A DNA stretch of 64,000 bases from an uncultured Lachnospiraceae bacterium (lineage in GTDB: Bacteria > Bacillota > Clostridia > Lachnospirales > Lachnospiraceae). Positions within the stretch are counted from its first letter, which is position 1. Each line of letters opens with the position of its first letter. The DNA is taken from assembly GCA_900549995.1 (NCBI GenBank), contig URQQ01000007.1, forward strand, positions 1-64,000. Direction: 5' to 3'. Below are positions 25,941-35,081 of the stretch, one piece after another. Position numbers and translations under genes: made by a program. The notes below the pieces were generated by a model. That model ran no database searches. It was not told the DNA's origin and saw only the letters and a program-made list of their open reading frames with translations.

Positions 25941-25968
25941 TTTCCAATCCGGGACATATAATTATAAT
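25941..25968 (+). promoter_or_regulatory. Probable promoter of the small coiled-coil gene
   Basis: TTTCCA (25941-25946), 16-base spacer, TATAAT (25963-25968), starting just after the hydrolase stop codon. Confidence 0.55.
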
Positions 25969-26017
25969 ATGTGGACAAAGAGTAATTATGGATACTCTGG
26001 AAGGGAAGGAAATAAAA

Positions 26018-26245
26018 ATGGCAAGAGTAAGAAGAAATATTGATGCACAGATTAAGGCAGCACAGGAGCAGGTGGTAAAGGCAAAGGCAAAACTGGAAAT
26101 GCTGGAACAGCAGCTGGACGAGCTCTGCATGAAAAAGAAGGAGCAGGAGATTGGTGAGCTGTATGATTATCTGCAGGAAAAGGGATTGTCTGTAGAGGAG
26201 GTTATGCAGATGATTCATGAAGAGAATCGTGAAATTGCGTCTTAG
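26018..26245 (+). CDS. Small coiled-coil protein of unknown function
   Basis: 75 residues. A long charged helix with heptad pattern (IDAQIKAAQEQVVKAKAKLEMLEQQLDELCMKK) is followed by a short helical C-terminal segment (YLQEKGLSVEEVMQMI). The architecture resembles DUF4315-type or other small bacterial coiled-coil proteins, without a known role. AAGGA lies 7 bases before the ATG. A terminator follows. Confidence 0.7.
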   Translation: MARVRRNIDAQIKAAQEQVVKAKAKLEMLEQQLDELCMKKKEQEIGELYDYLQEKGLSVEEVMQMIHEENREIAS

Positions 26246-26302
26246 AAAAGCTGTCAGGTAAAACAGAATCAGCGAAAGTATATTTTGGTATAGTATCAGA
26301 AG

Positions 26303-26337
26303 GTTCTCCCGGCTGTCAGGCGGGGGGACTTTTTTTG
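26303..26337 (+). terminator. Rho-independent terminator of the coiled-coil gene
   Basis: GTTCTCCC-GGC pairs with GCGGGGGGAC around a short loop, followed by seven T residues (26331-26336 and the base before). Confidence 0.85.
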
Positions 26338-26469
26338 TTCTGTAAAAGTTGTGAAGTCTCCATTTTCTTCTTTCTTCCTGTGATGAAGGGCAAAAATGGT
26401 TGTTATTTCTGGTGATAAATGGTACGCTATTTATAATAAATTCATTCTTGATAAGAGGGGGCTGTACAC

Positions 26470-29259
26470 ATGAAAAATAAGCATCACCGCATCTGCTGGA
26501 TGACAGTACTGCTGGCGGGAATGATGTTTTTCTTTTGTACCGGCAAGGCTTTCGCGGCTTCGCCGGATGCAGAGAAGAAAACATTGCGCGTGGCATTTCC
26601 AGTGATACCTGGAATCAGTGAAATCACACAATATGGGAATTATAAAGGACTTCTTGTAGATTATCTGGATGAGATTGCAAAGTATACAGACTGGGAATAT
26701 GAATACATACAAGTGGACGCGGACGAAGTGATACCTAATTTTCTTGAGGGACAGTATGATCTCATGGGAGGAACTTTTTACTCTGCCGGGTTTGAAAAAT
26801 ATTTCGCATATCCTGATTACAATACCGGCCGGAGTATGGCAACCATTTTGTGCCGCGCAGATGATGATGAGCTGCGGGGATATGATTTGAACTCTTTGAA
26901 TGGAAAGATAATCGGAGTCAATGGTCAGGCGGAAGAAAAGATCCGGTATTTGAAGGAATTTCTTTCCAGGAATGGACTGGATTGCAAGATTCAATATTTT
27001 GCACGTGAGGATATGGATGAAAATGGCACTTTATACGCAAAACTCCGCAGCGGTGAGGTAGATATGCTTCTTGGCAATGAACTGGAAGCGGGCGGTGAAT
27101 TCCGTGTGGTAAGTTCGTTTCAGGCACAGCCCTATTATATTGTCACCACCGTCGGAAATGATGAGGTTCTCGAAGGCCTGAATATGGCGCTGGAACATAT
27201 ACTGGAGGCCAATCCAGAGATTGCAGAGGAGATATATGATGCGAATTTTCCGGATACAAAGCTTGAGGATATCCAGTTTAATGACGAAGAGGAACGTTTT
27301 ATTGAAGAGAAAGAAACCGTTTCTGTGGCTGTTGTAAAAGCCTGGCATCCGTTATTCTGCCTGGAGAATTCAGAAGAGCCTCATGAAGGCCTGACACCGG
27401 ATATTCTTGAAAAGGTCAGTGAATTTTCAGGGCTTCAATTCACCTATGTCTATGCGGATACTTATGCCGATGCCGCCGAAAAAGTCCGGCAGGGAGAGGC
27501 GGATATACTGGGGGCGTATATGGATACGGATGCGAACGCATTCTCAGAAGGGCTGGCGCTGTCCCAGCCGTACATCAGACTCAACAGCATTGTGCTGAAG
27601 AATAAATCCGTCAGCTATCCGGGAAAGGATCTTGTGTGCGGCATTTTGGAAGGGCTTGTTCTTCCGCCGGAAATTGCGGCAGCAGAAGTCAGAGAGTATG
27701 TGAATCCAACCGAGATGGTAGACGCTGTGAACAGAGGAGAGGTAGACTTTATCTACGGGCTGTCAGCCACGTTGGAGCAGGAAATGCAGAATCACCGGTA
27801 TATGAATGTAGTGCCGGTTGCCAGAGTAAATAATACAACACAGACTTCATTTGCTATGGCCAGGCCGATTACGCCGGAATTGCTGACGATTCTGGATAAA
27901 TCAATTAATAATATGACGACAGAGGAAACGACAGAGATTTTGGACCGCAATCTGGTATCGGTAGGGTATGCGGATCTGACATTTCAGGAATTGATGTATG
28001 CGAATCCGCTGGCATTTCTGGTCATTTTTGGGGCTGTGCTTGTGCTTGTCCTGATCGTGATTCTGCTCATTATCAGAAGCAGGATGAAAAATTCAGTGAT
28101 GGAGAGTGAACTTCAGGCTGCAAAGGCAAAGAGCCAGGCAAAAAGTGAATTTCTGTCACATATGAGCCATGAAATACGGACACCGATGAACGCCATTGTA
28201 GGGTTGACGGATCTGATGAGTATGGAAAAATCCGGGAAGCAGAATCTGGAAGAAAATCTTAAGAAAATACGCAGTTCATCCAAATATCTGTTATCACTCA
28301 TTAATGATATTCTGGACATGTCTCAGATTGAGAACGGCAAGATGGAGATTGTGAAGGAGAACTTCTCCCTTGCCAGGATGCTGAGAGAGCTTGAGGAGAT
28401 GATGAGCATACAGGCAGAACAGAAATCACTGACATTTTGCCTGACCAGAGAGATCAGCCATGAATGGCTTATGGGGGATGTGGTACGTCTTAAGCAGGTA
28501 CTTACGAACCTGTTGTCTAATGCAGTGAAATTTACGCCTTCTGGTGGTGTGGTATCTCTGGAAGTACGGGAGACTGCCTGTGGCGACGGGAAAGCCTCTT
28601 ATTGGTTCATGGTGAAGGACAATGGAGTGGGCATCGCTTTGGAAGACCAGAAACGGGTATTCATTTCTTTTGAGCAGGTAGGCAATTCAGCTTCCCGCAG
28701 TGCAGGGACAGGCCTTGGGCTTTCGATCAGCAAACAGATTGTCGAGCTGATGGGCGGGGAACTGAAAGTAAAAAGCCAGCTTGGAGAAGGAACGGAATTC
28801 TATACGACGATTGAATTTCCGCTGGGGTGTGAAGAGGCGCAAAATCCAACCGTACAGGCAAGAAGCCTGAAAGGAATTCAGGTTCTGCTTGCGGAGGATA
28901 ATGATTTGAATGCCGAGATTGCCCAGGAGCTGCTGGCAGAAGAAGGAGTGCAGACCCAAAGAGCGTTAAATGGACAGGAGGCAGTAGATATATTTCTGGA
29001 TAGTGAGCCGGGAACGTACCATATTGTTCTGATGGATATCCGGATGCCGGTGAAAAATGGACTGGAGGCGGCGAAAGAAATCCGTGCCAGCAGAAGGCCG
29101 GATGCCCAGATACCTATCATAGCGATGACAGCCAACTCATTCAGGGAGGACGAAGATGCTGCCAGAGAGGCAGGAATGAATGGGTTCGTACCAAAACCGG
29201 TAGATTCACAGTATCTTTTTACGGTATTGAGAGAGAATGCTGTGATGAAAGAACAGTGA
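26470..29259 (+). CDS. Hybrid sensor histidine kinase with tandem periplasmic SBP_bac_3 domains
   Basis: 929 residues. A signal peptide (LLAGMMFFFCTGKAFAAS) leads to two solute-binding-type domains: residues about 37-262 (LRVAFPVIPGISEITQYG) and about 279-500 (VSVAVVKAWHPLFCLEN). A membrane helix follows at about 512-540. The kinase part has the phospho-histidine in SHMSHEIRTPMNAIVG (about 567), the N box NLLSNAVKFTP, the G1 box DNGVGI and the G2 box GTGLGLSISKQI. The C-terminal receiver (about 805-925) has acceptor aspartate in VLMDIRMPVKNG. The layout is BvgS/EvgS-like, so it should sense an amino acid or similar small molecule. There is no Hpt domain of its own. Confidence 0.93.
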   Translation: MKNKHHRICWMTVLLAGMMFFFCTGKAFAASPDAEKKTLRVAFPVIPGISEITQYGNYKGLLVDYLDEIAKYTDWEYEYIQVDADEVIPNFLEGQYDLMGGTFYSAGFEKYFAYPDYNTGRSMATILCRADDDELRGYDLNSLNGKIIGVNGQAEEKIRYLKEFLSRNGLDCKIQYFAREDMDENGTLYAKLRSGEVDMLLGNELEAGGEFRVVSSFQAQPYYIVTTVGNDEVLEGLNMALEHILEANPEIAEEIYDANFPDTKLEDIQFNDEEERFIEEKETVSVAVVKAWHPLFCLENSEEPHEGLTPDILEKVSEFSGLQFTYVYADTYADAAEKVRQGEADILGAYMDTDANAFSEGLALSQPYIRLNSIVLKNKSVSYPGKDLVCGILEGLVLPPEIAAAEVREYVNPTEMVDAVNRGEVDFIYGLSATLEQEMQNHRYMNVVPVARVNNTTQTSFAMARPITPELLTILDKSINNMTTEETTEILDRNLVSVGYADLTFQELMYANPLAFLVIFGAVLVLVLIVILLIIRSRMKNSVMESELQAAKAKSQAKSEFLSHMSHEIRTPMNAIVGLTDLMSMEKSGKQNLEENLKKIRSSSKYLLSLINDILDMSQIENGKMEIVKENFSLARMLRELEEMMSIQAEQKSLTFCLTREISHEWLMGDVVRLKQVLTNLLSNAVKFTPSGGVVSLEVRETACGDGKASYWFMVKDNGVGIALEDQKRVFISFEQVGNSASRSAGTGLGLSISKQIVELMGGELKVKSQLGEGTEFYTTIEFPLGCEEAQNPTVQARSLKGIQVLLAEDNDLNAEIAQELLAEEGVQTQRALNGQEAVDIFLDSEPGTYHIVLMDIRMPVKNGLEAAKEIRASRRPDAQIPIIAMTANSFREDEDAAREAGMNGFVPKPVDSQYLFTVLRENAVMKEQ

Positions 29260-29323
29260 GTGGGAACTGGCGAAAATGAATGTAATTAAATGCCGGGACA
29301 TGAGAGCGGTCAGACATAAAGAT

Positions 29324-29354
29324 AGAGCAGGAGAGTGATCCTGCTCTAATTTTA
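29324..29354 (+). terminator. Rho-independent terminator after the hybrid kinase
   Basis: AGAGCAGGA (29324-29332) pairs with TCCTGCTCT (29339-29347), 6-base loop, then AATTTTAT. Confidence 0.85.
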
Positions 29355-29432
29355 TATCTTCTGCCATTTGTTTCGCAATAAAGCATTCCCAGTGCAGCCA
29401 GAGGCACCACAGGGAAAGAACAGCATGAACTG

Positions 29433-29768
29433 CTATGCCAGGATTCCAGATGCATCAGCCAGATCACATACGGTTTCCAGTTTTATTACCAATATGCAGA
29501 CGCAGTTTAATATGGAAGATTTTGTGCAGTCGTCCACCAGAGGAGGCTGATTGTTCCTTGTATGCGGCGGGACAATTGTGTATAATTCTTCAATAATATT
29601 TTTTAAAGGTCTGATCTTTTTCAGTTTATCTAATGCCTTGCAATAATTTTCCCAGTCAATGATCTGATACCGTTTGGAACCGTTGCTGTAAATGATTTCC
29701 CCAAATTGAATATATTTGACAGTGGGTGTTAAACTCTGACAAATTGTAAAAACTTTTTTCAAATCCAT
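29433..29768 (-). CDS. Hypothetical protein next to the tRNA gene
   Basis: 111 residues with no recognised domain. The sequence (MDLKKVFTICQSLTPTVKYI, IIYSNGSKRYQIIDWENYCKAL, PLKNIIEELYTIVPPHT) looks like a real folded protein. The start at 29768 has GAGGAAA 5-8 bases upstream on the minus strand and there is a good promoter at 29798-29826, so expression is likely. The frame is open further to 29807. It lies between a plus-strand terminator and a tRNA gene. Confidence 0.6.
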   Translation of the reverse strand: MDLKKVFTICQSLTPTVKYIQFGEIIYSNGSKRYQIIDWENYCKALDKLKKIRPLKNIIEELYTIVPPHTRNNQPPLVDDCTKSSILNCVCILVIKLETVCDLADASGILA

Positions 29769-29797
29769 ACCGATTTCCTCATTTGCATTTTTATTTA

Positions 29798-29826
29798 ATT
29801 TTACCACTTGTCTATTGACATTTCAA
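29798..29826 (-). promoter_or_regulatory. Promoter of the tRNA-adjacent hypothetical gene
   Basis: On the minus strand TTGAAA (29826-29821), 17-base spacer, TAAAAT (29803-29798). Confidence 0.6.
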
Positions 29827-29878
29827 ACAATATATGTCACTGGAAAAATCCCGAAATCAATTTTTCAGACAAAAAAAG

Positions 29879-29949
29879 AGCAGATAAAGGGAGTCGAACC
29901 CTCCTTTCCAGCTTGGGAAGCTAGCGTTCTACCGATGAACCATATCTGC
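29879..29949 (-). tRNA. tRNA-Gly (anticodon CCC)
   Basis: On the minus strand the acceptor arms GCAGATA and TATCTGC pair. The D stem GTTC/GAAC, the anticodon stem CTAGC/GCTGG with the loop TTCCCAA, and the T arm with TTCGACT are all present. The anticodon CCC reads GGG glycine codons. CCA is not encoded. A TATAAT (29961-29956 on the minus strand) lies about 7 bases before the tRNA, and a T-run directly after the 3' end (29878-29871) should terminate transcription. Confidence 0.95.
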
Positions 29950-30045
29950 ATGTACATTATATTACCACGAAAAATGGAAATTGTACACCCCTAAAATGAA
30001 TTTTATTGCCGTCCGTTATGCACAAAAGAACGGCAGACAGAGAGA

Positions 30046-30067
30046 AAGGACTGCTTTCGCAGTCCTT
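30046..30067 (-). terminator. Hairpin, likely terminator of the YesMN-type operon
   Basis: Nine-base-pair stem AAGGACTGC / GCAGTCCTT with a stable GAAA tetraloop when read on the minus strand, followed there by TCTCTCTG. It lies about 115 bases after the response-regulator stop. The U-tract is interrupted, so efficiency is uncertain. Confidence 0.5.
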
Positions 30068-30125
30068 GAGGGGGGTTATGAAAAAGATACTTTGTTCTTT
30101 TTACAAATTCTAATATACAGGAAGT

Positions 30126-30154
30126 TTGTGACGAAACTGTGATCAATTTATAAT
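30126..30154 (+). promoter_or_regulatory. Orphan plus-strand promoter facing into the response-regulator gene
   Basis: TTGTGA (30126-30131), 17-base spacer, TATAAT (30149-30154). No plus-strand gene follows; transcription would be antisense to the response-regulator gene starting about 30 bases later. Confidence 0.6.
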
Positions 30155-30183
30155 AAAATCATAAAAGGAATCTTAAGAAAAAA

Positions 30184-31704
30184 TTATCTGTCTGAGAGTC
30201 TGCGGCTGCTGTGCCGGTATTCCTTTGCGCTGCAGCCGGTAATTTTGCTGAAATACGAAGAGAAATATTTATAATCCTTATAACCCGTCATTTCCGCGAT
30301 TTCGTAATATTTATAATCGGTATGAAGGATCAGTTCCTGTGCATGGAAGATTCTCTGTCTGTGCAGGTATTCTTTGAAAGAATAACCTGTCATGTTCTTA
30401 AAGATCCGGCTTAGATAACCGGTAGAGAGATAAGCAGCCCGGGCGGCATCTTCCAGGTGGATATCTTCCATATAATGTTCTTTGATGTAGGCAAGAGCCG
30501 GTGTGATCTGGGTAGTCTCGGAAGCTTTGGTTTCCCCGGAGAAAGCCAGACTGGAGAGCAGGTCGAGGATTTCCAACGGAGTCTCAGATTCTTCTGCGAC
30601 GCGGACAGTTTCTTCCGGGTCAATTCCTTCCGAACTTACGGCACAGAGAAGAACGATCAGACGCTTGACCGAGTCCATAAATATGTGTCTTGGAATCTGC
30701 TGATCTTTGGCGTATGTATAATACGTATCCAGTTTTTCGCGAACTTCCTCCTCGTTATGTGAGAGTATGGAGGTGATCAGCCGGCATTCAGAATCATAAA
30801 GCGACACAGAGGAAGGTTCTAAGATCTGGTCTTCGGGGTGAAGCAAAGTAAATGATGTGTCAGTTTTCCAGAAACAGTGATTCAGCATCGTGTTCGTGAC
30901 TCCATAGGCAAGAGGAAAGTCCTGGATGCCGGAAATCATGGAGAGGATGACGATACAATTTCCCGAGACAACCGGCAGGATACAGGGAATCCGTTCCTCG
31001 ATCTCCAGGGCCTCAAAAGGAACTTCGGAAGTATCCAGAATCACGACTGCCATACGGTCTTCCGTGAAGAAGACGAAGGGGCGGTAAGAGGTGAGCTGGT
31101 TCGTCAGTGTATGTACCACAAGAGATTCCTCTTCTCCGTTGGTGCGGATCAGCATAAGGGAATAAGAAGTCCCGTGAAAATCAAGATGAATCTTCTGTGC
31201 CCGTTTTTGGAAATGGGCAAAAGAAATCTGGTTTTTTAAAAAGCGGGAGAGCAGGGTCGCCTTGATCAGATGGCTGTTCTCTGTATAGATATCTTTCAGG
31301 CGGGCAGTCTGGGAGCTCTTCTCTCTGAGCGTTACGGCTTCTTTTTTTACCCGGAGTACAGTATCAAGAATCTGGCTGCTGTTGGCACTTTTCAGGAGAA
31401 AAGCACTGACTTTCACATCAATGGCGGTTGAGAGATTTTCGGTATTCCCGTAAGCTGTCAGTATAATGACCCGCGTGTCCGGGAGGAGCTCGTTTAATTT
31501 TCTGGCGAGTTCCAGCCCGTTCATGAGGGGCATCTGGATATCAGCCAGGACAATATCCGGCCGCAGCCGAAGTGCGAGTTCCAGTGCATCCGCTCCATTG
31601 CCGGCTTCTCCGGCGACTTCCATATCATAGTCTTCCCAGGGAATTGCATAGTGCATTCCCTGTCTGATAAAATCTTCATCATCTACAATCAATAGTTTAA
31701 TCAT
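30184..31704 (-). CDS. Response regulator with AraC-type DNA-binding domain (YesN-like)
   Basis: 506 residues. The N-terminal receiver (1-120) begins MIKLLIVDDEDFIRQGM, has the acceptor aspartate in IVLADIQMPLMNG and TAYGNTENLSTAI. A helical connector of about 270 residues follows. The C-terminal AraC/XylS domain (about 405-500) carries two helix-turn-helix units (LEDAARAAYLSTGYLSRIFK, YYEIAEMTGYKDYKYFSSYF). It overlaps the kinase gene by 8 bases. In such loci the regulator activates the adjacent, divergently transcribed sugar ABC genes. Candidate binding repeats lie at 33535-33574. Confidence 0.93.
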   Translation of the reverse strand: MIKLLIVDDEDFIRQGMHYAIPWEDYDMEVAGEAGNGADALELALRLRPDIVLADIQMPLMNGLELARKLNELLPDTRVIILTAYGNTENLSTAIDVKVSAFLLKSANSSQILDTVLRVKKEAVTLREKSSQTARLKDIYTENSHLIKATLLSRFLKNQISFAHFQKRAQKIHLDFHGTSYSLMLIRTNGEEESLVVHTLTNQLTSYRPFVFFTEDRMAVVILDTSEVPFEALEIEERIPCILPVVSGNCIVILSMISGIQDFPLAYGVTNTMLNHCFWKTDTSFTLLHPEDQILEPSSVSLYDSECRLITSILSHNEEEVREKLDTYYTYAKDQQIPRHIFMDSVKRLIVLLCAVSSEGIDPEETVRVAEESETPLEILDLLSSLAFSGETKASETTQITPALAYIKEHYMEDIHLEDAARAAYLSTGYLSRIFKNMTGYSFKEYLHRQRIFHAQELILHTDYKYYEIAEMTGYKDYKYFSSYFSKITGCSAKEYRHSSRRLSDR

Positions 31705-33409
31705 GATCTACTAACTCCTTTGGCTGGCGGATCCTGAAGATACTGAAACCATCCTTCACAAGATAGGTCAGAGAATATTCGGGTCCATATTTTAAAATCA
31801 GGCGTCCATTGATATTCCGAAGTGCCATTCCACGTTTTTCAAGACTTTCGGTATCCGCAAGCAGGCGGTCCAGATCGTCGGGGCAGATCAGTTCTCCGGT
31901 ATTGGCAACTTCATATATGAGCATGTTATTTTCCTCGTAAATGTTGATCCGGACCGTGCCGTGGATACAGTTTTGCAGCCCATGTACAAGCGCATTTTCC
32001 ACGAGAGGCTGAAGCAGGAGACAGAGAACCTGACAGGAATATAAGCTTTCCGGACAGAGAAATTCGAACTCTACTTTTGTGCCGTAACGGATACGCTGGA
32101 TCTCAAGATAGCAGTTTAAATGTTTGATTTCCTCACGCAGTGTGTGAAGGCCGTTCGGTGATGGCGTCAGGGTAAGACGCATCATCTGTGACATGTTGGA
32201 AACCATGGTGCTGACATTTGCGGTGTCTCCCATTTTTGCCATCCAGTAGATGGTATCTAAAGTATTGTACAGGAAATGAGGATTAATCTGAGTCTGCAGT
32301 GTGTCGAGCTGGGACTGCTTCAGCTTCAGTTCTCCCATATAGACTTCCTGATAGAGAAATTCCAGGCGTTGTGCCATATGGTTAAACTGTCTGGCGAGAA
32401 GTGAGATTTCATCCGTTCCTTTTACCGGGTAACGTACAGAGAAGTCTTCATTGGAGATGGAAGCCATCCGGGTGCCAAGTTGATTCAGCGGCCTCGTGAT
32501 TATCCTGGAGAAAGCGAAAGAGAGCAGGATGGTAAATATAAGAACGAGCAGCGACAGTATGGCAAGCGTTGTTGTAAATGTGTTGCGGATCAGTGACAGC
32601 GCAGAAGCATTACTGATACTGAATAGAAGGAACCCTGTATCTGAAATCATATCTGCCGACACAATCTGGCGGTGCCTGGTCTGGCTGTGCATGCCGCCCT
32701 GCGTCAGGGGCAGAAGGGAGCGGTAGGTGTAGGAGGAGATATCTGCTTTGTCATCTTCTTTGCCGTCCAGAGAGATCAGCAGGTGATTCTCGGGGGACAT
32801 CATATAATAGGAAGTCTGCTGATCATACTGGAGCTCCTTGATGGCGTACCTGAGTTCAGAGATACTGACGGCGATCTTGATGTAGCCAATCTTTTGGGAG
32901 ATATTTGTCGGGTTTTTCAGAAGCCTTGACAGATAAAGGTATCCGTTTTCCTTCTCGTATTCAGAATAATCCCAGACGGGGCTGGCATTTTCCTCGTCAA
33001 GAAGAGTCATTTCCCGGGGGGTAAGCTTGACGGTTGAAAGGGTGCTGATAGAATCCCCGGATGCATTGTATATGGTGAAGCCATGAATTCCTGTAGAAAA
33101 GCCAAAGGGCATGGTAAGAAGGATTTCGCTGGCCTGCTGTTTGATTCCTGCGTAATTTGGTGCACTTTGGGGTGTTGTCAGAAATGCCTTCAGATTTGTC
33201 TCCATCAGCGGATATAAAGTGAGATCAGCGGCATCTTTAAAATATCCGTCCACATTTTTAGAAATTTCCGTGATGTTGGCGGCATACAGATTCTCCATAT
33301 CCTTTTGGGCAGAATCCAGAAAAAGCTTGCTGGCTACAAGATAGATAATTACAATTGGAATCAGGGCGAAAGAAATAAAAAGAACCGTAATCTTTTTTCG
33401 CATTGTCAT
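31697..33409 (-). CDS. Sensor histidine kinase, YesM-type (HAMP, His_kinase, HATPase)
   Basis: 570 residues. An N-terminal membrane helix (ITVLFISFALIPIVIIYLVA), an extracellular Cache-like sensor (about 30-280), a second membrane helix (TLAILSLLVLIFTILLSFAF), a HAMP domain and then the His_kinase region LDTLQTQINPHFLYNTLD with the phospho-histidine before FLYN. The ATPase part includes LLLQPLVENALVHGL. This kinase family senses carbohydrates or their binding proteins. AGAGAGG lies about 8 bases before the ATG. A second ATG six bases on is possible. First gene of the minus-strand pair. Confidence 0.93.
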   Translation of the reverse strand: MTMRKKITVLFISFALIPIVIIYLVASKLFLDSAQKDMENLYAANITEISKNVDGYFKDAADLTLYPLMETNLKAFLTTPQSAPNYAGIKQQASEILLTMPFGFSTGIHGFTIYNASGDSISTLSTVKLTPREMTLLDEENASPVWDYSEYEKENGYLYLSRLLKNPTNISQKIGYIKIAVSISELRYAIKELQYDQQTSYYMMSPENHLLISLDGKEDDKADISSYTYRSLLPLTQGGMHSQTRHRQIVSADMISDTGFLLFSISNASALSLIRNTFTTTLAILSLLVLIFTILLSFAFSRIITRPLNQLGTRMASISNEDFSVRYPVKGTDEISLLARQFNHMAQRLEFLYQEVYMGELKLKQSQLDTLQTQINPHFLYNTLDTIYWMAKMGDTANVSTMVSNMSQMMRLTLTPSPNGLHTLREEIKHLNCYLEIQRIRYGTKVEFEFLCPESLYSCQVLCLLLQPLVENALVHGLQNCIHGTVRINIYEENNMLIYEVANTGELICPDDLDRLLADTESLEKRGMALRNINGRLILKYGPEYSLTYLVKDGFSIFRIRQPKELVDHD

Positions 33410-33734
33410 ATAACTGACACCTCTCTTTTATAGTAAAGTAGTGAAAAAGCCGTATATAGATGAAGCGTTTCTGAATTCATCTTAGCATCGGAAATGACGG
33501 AGTGTCAACAAAAGCAGGCGGGATGGGGAAATATGTCATTTTTTCGGGATGTTTGTCAAAATAATGGGATATTTTCCAAATGATGTACTTGGGCAGAGGT
33601 CAAAAAAGAGGAATCAGGTAAAAACTATGGGATAAGGAAGACAGGTTCTTTGGTTTTTTGAAATGCTGAAATCCAATATAATGATCTTATCAAAAGGAAG
33701 GCAAAAGCCGGAAGGAAAAAATGGAGGTATTCTT
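33410..33734. promoter_or_regulatory. 325-base divergent control region of the mannoside locus
   Basis: No gene. It separates the YesMN-type operon (minus) from the sugar importer operon (plus). It contains a tandem 20-base direct repeat (33535-33574), a plus-strand -10 TATAAT at 33677-33682 without a matching -35, as expected for an activator-dependent promoter, and a minus-strand TATAAA-type element near 33430. Confidence 0.55.
33535..33574 (+). repeat. Two 20-base direct repeats, candidate operator
   Basis: 33535-33554 and 33555-33574 share GTCA-N7-GGGAT-N-TTT, 13 of 20 positions identical. Direct repeats spaced by two helical turns are the usual target type of AraC-family response regulators. 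Confidence 0.5.
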
Positions 33735-35069
33735 ATGAGGAAGAAAGCAGTCAGGGCAGCAGCACTTTGTATGGCAGGGATGATGGCATTAAGTGCAAGC
33801 GGATGCTCGAAATCAGAAGAAGGTAAAAGTTCTTCAAAAAAGGAGAATGTATCAGCAGATGAACTTACATTTTCACACTATTATCTGGAAGAAGAAAGAG
33901 AGAGCAGTGCAATTGTCAGCAGCTATCTGCATATGGTCGATGAATGGGAGGCAGAGCACCCGGACATTAAACTGACCAAGCAGGTGATGGCACAGTCGGA
34001 TTACAGTACGAAAATTCAGGCTCAGGCTGCGGTCAATGAGGTACCGGATATTTTTCTTCTGAAAGGTTCCTGGGTAGATAACTTTGTAGACAATGGAATT
34101 GTGGCGCCGATGAATGAATATCTGGACCAGTATGAGTATAAAGATAAATTCAGAGACGGAGTTTTTGACGCGGCAACGCGCGATGGCAAAATTTACGGAA
34201 TGCCGAATCAGCTGACAGTATCTTCACTTGTCTATTACAATGAAGATCTGTGGAAATCTGTCGGTTATGATGAATTTCCGGATAACTGGAAAGACATTGA
34301 GGAAGCGGCAAAAAAATTTGAGGAAAAGGGAATTTCTGCAATTTCCATCGGCAACAGTGAAAAGTGGCCTGCGGAATCCTGCATCCTGTCGGCGTTGGGT
34401 GACCGTTATACAGGAACAGACTGGACAAACAGTGTGATTGACAATGATGGTAAGGCAAAATTCACAGATGAAAGTTTCGTAAAGGCACTGGATCAGCTTC
34501 AGAAACTGACAGAGAACAATGTAGTGAATCCTGACTTTAACACGATTACAGATATGCAGGGCACAGAATATTATACCCAGGGAAAGTCAGCAGCAAATAT
34601 CTCAGGATATTGGGCGCTTTCTACCATTGAAAGTTTTGCTACACCAGAAGTACTGGAACATACAAAAGTGGCAGTTCTTCCGTCCTCTGATGGAAGTCCC
34701 GCGTCAAGTACCTCTGGAGGCTGCGGCTGGTTTCTGGCAGTCAATAAAAATCTGACAGGAGAAAAACTTGACAGGGCCATGGATTTCGTACTTTCCACAT
34801 CTGGTTATGAACTCTGTGAATATGCGGCAAAAACGTACGGATTGATGGGAGCGGCTTCCGTCGGTGAAGTTGATACTTCAGCACTCCCGGATTTGACTCA
34901 GAAATATCTGGAACTGGTCAATGGGCTGGAACTGACACCTGTCTATGATCTTGTCATGGATGGCGCTGTGATTGAAGTCATGAACACGGGAATACAGGAC
35001 CTGTTAAATGGCAGTAAGAATCCGGAAGATCTGGCAGCGGAGATTCAGGCAGAACAGGATAAATTGTAG
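33735..35069 (+). CDS. Sugar ABC transporter substrate-binding lipoprotein (family 1)
   Basis: 444 residues. The signal peptide MRKKAVRAAALCMAGMMALS ends in the lipobox SASGC. The mature part has family 1 features: LTFSHYYLEEE, VDEWEAEHPDIKLTKQVM, EVPDIFLLKGSWVDNFVDNG, YGMPNQLTVSSLVYYNEDLW. TGGAGGT is 7 bases before the ATG at 33735, so the longer frame from 33663 is rejected. It should capture the mannoside processed by the downstream GH2 enzyme; the ligand is inferred from context. Confidence 0.93.
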   Translation: MRKKAVRAAALCMAGMMALSASGCSKSEEGKSSSKKENVSADELTFSHYYLEEERESSAIVSSYLHMVDEWEAEHPDIKLTKQVMAQSDYSTKIQAQAAVNEVPDIFLLKGSWVDNFVDNGIVAPMNEYLDQYEYKDKFRDGVFDAATRDGKIYGMPNQLTVSSLVYYNEDLWKSVGYDEFPDNWKDIEEAAKKFEEKGISAISIGNSEKWPAESCILSALGDRYTGTDWTNSVIDNDGKAKFTDESFVKALDQLQKLTENNVVNPDFNTITDMQGTEYYTQGKSAANISGYWALSTIESFATPEVLEHTKVAVLPSSDGSPASSTSGGCGWFLAVNKNLTGEKLDRAMDFVLSTSGYELCEYAAKTYGLMGAASVGEVDTSALPDLTQKYLELVNGLELTPVYDLVMDGAVIEVMNTGIQDLLNGSKNPEDLAAEIQAEQDKL

Positions 35070-35081
35070 AAGACTGCAAAG

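Noticed and set aside
33465..33480. Catabolite-responsive element near the mannoside control region (TGAAGCGTTTCTGA)
   Set aside because: One base short of the cre consensus spacing and not a palindrome of the right form.
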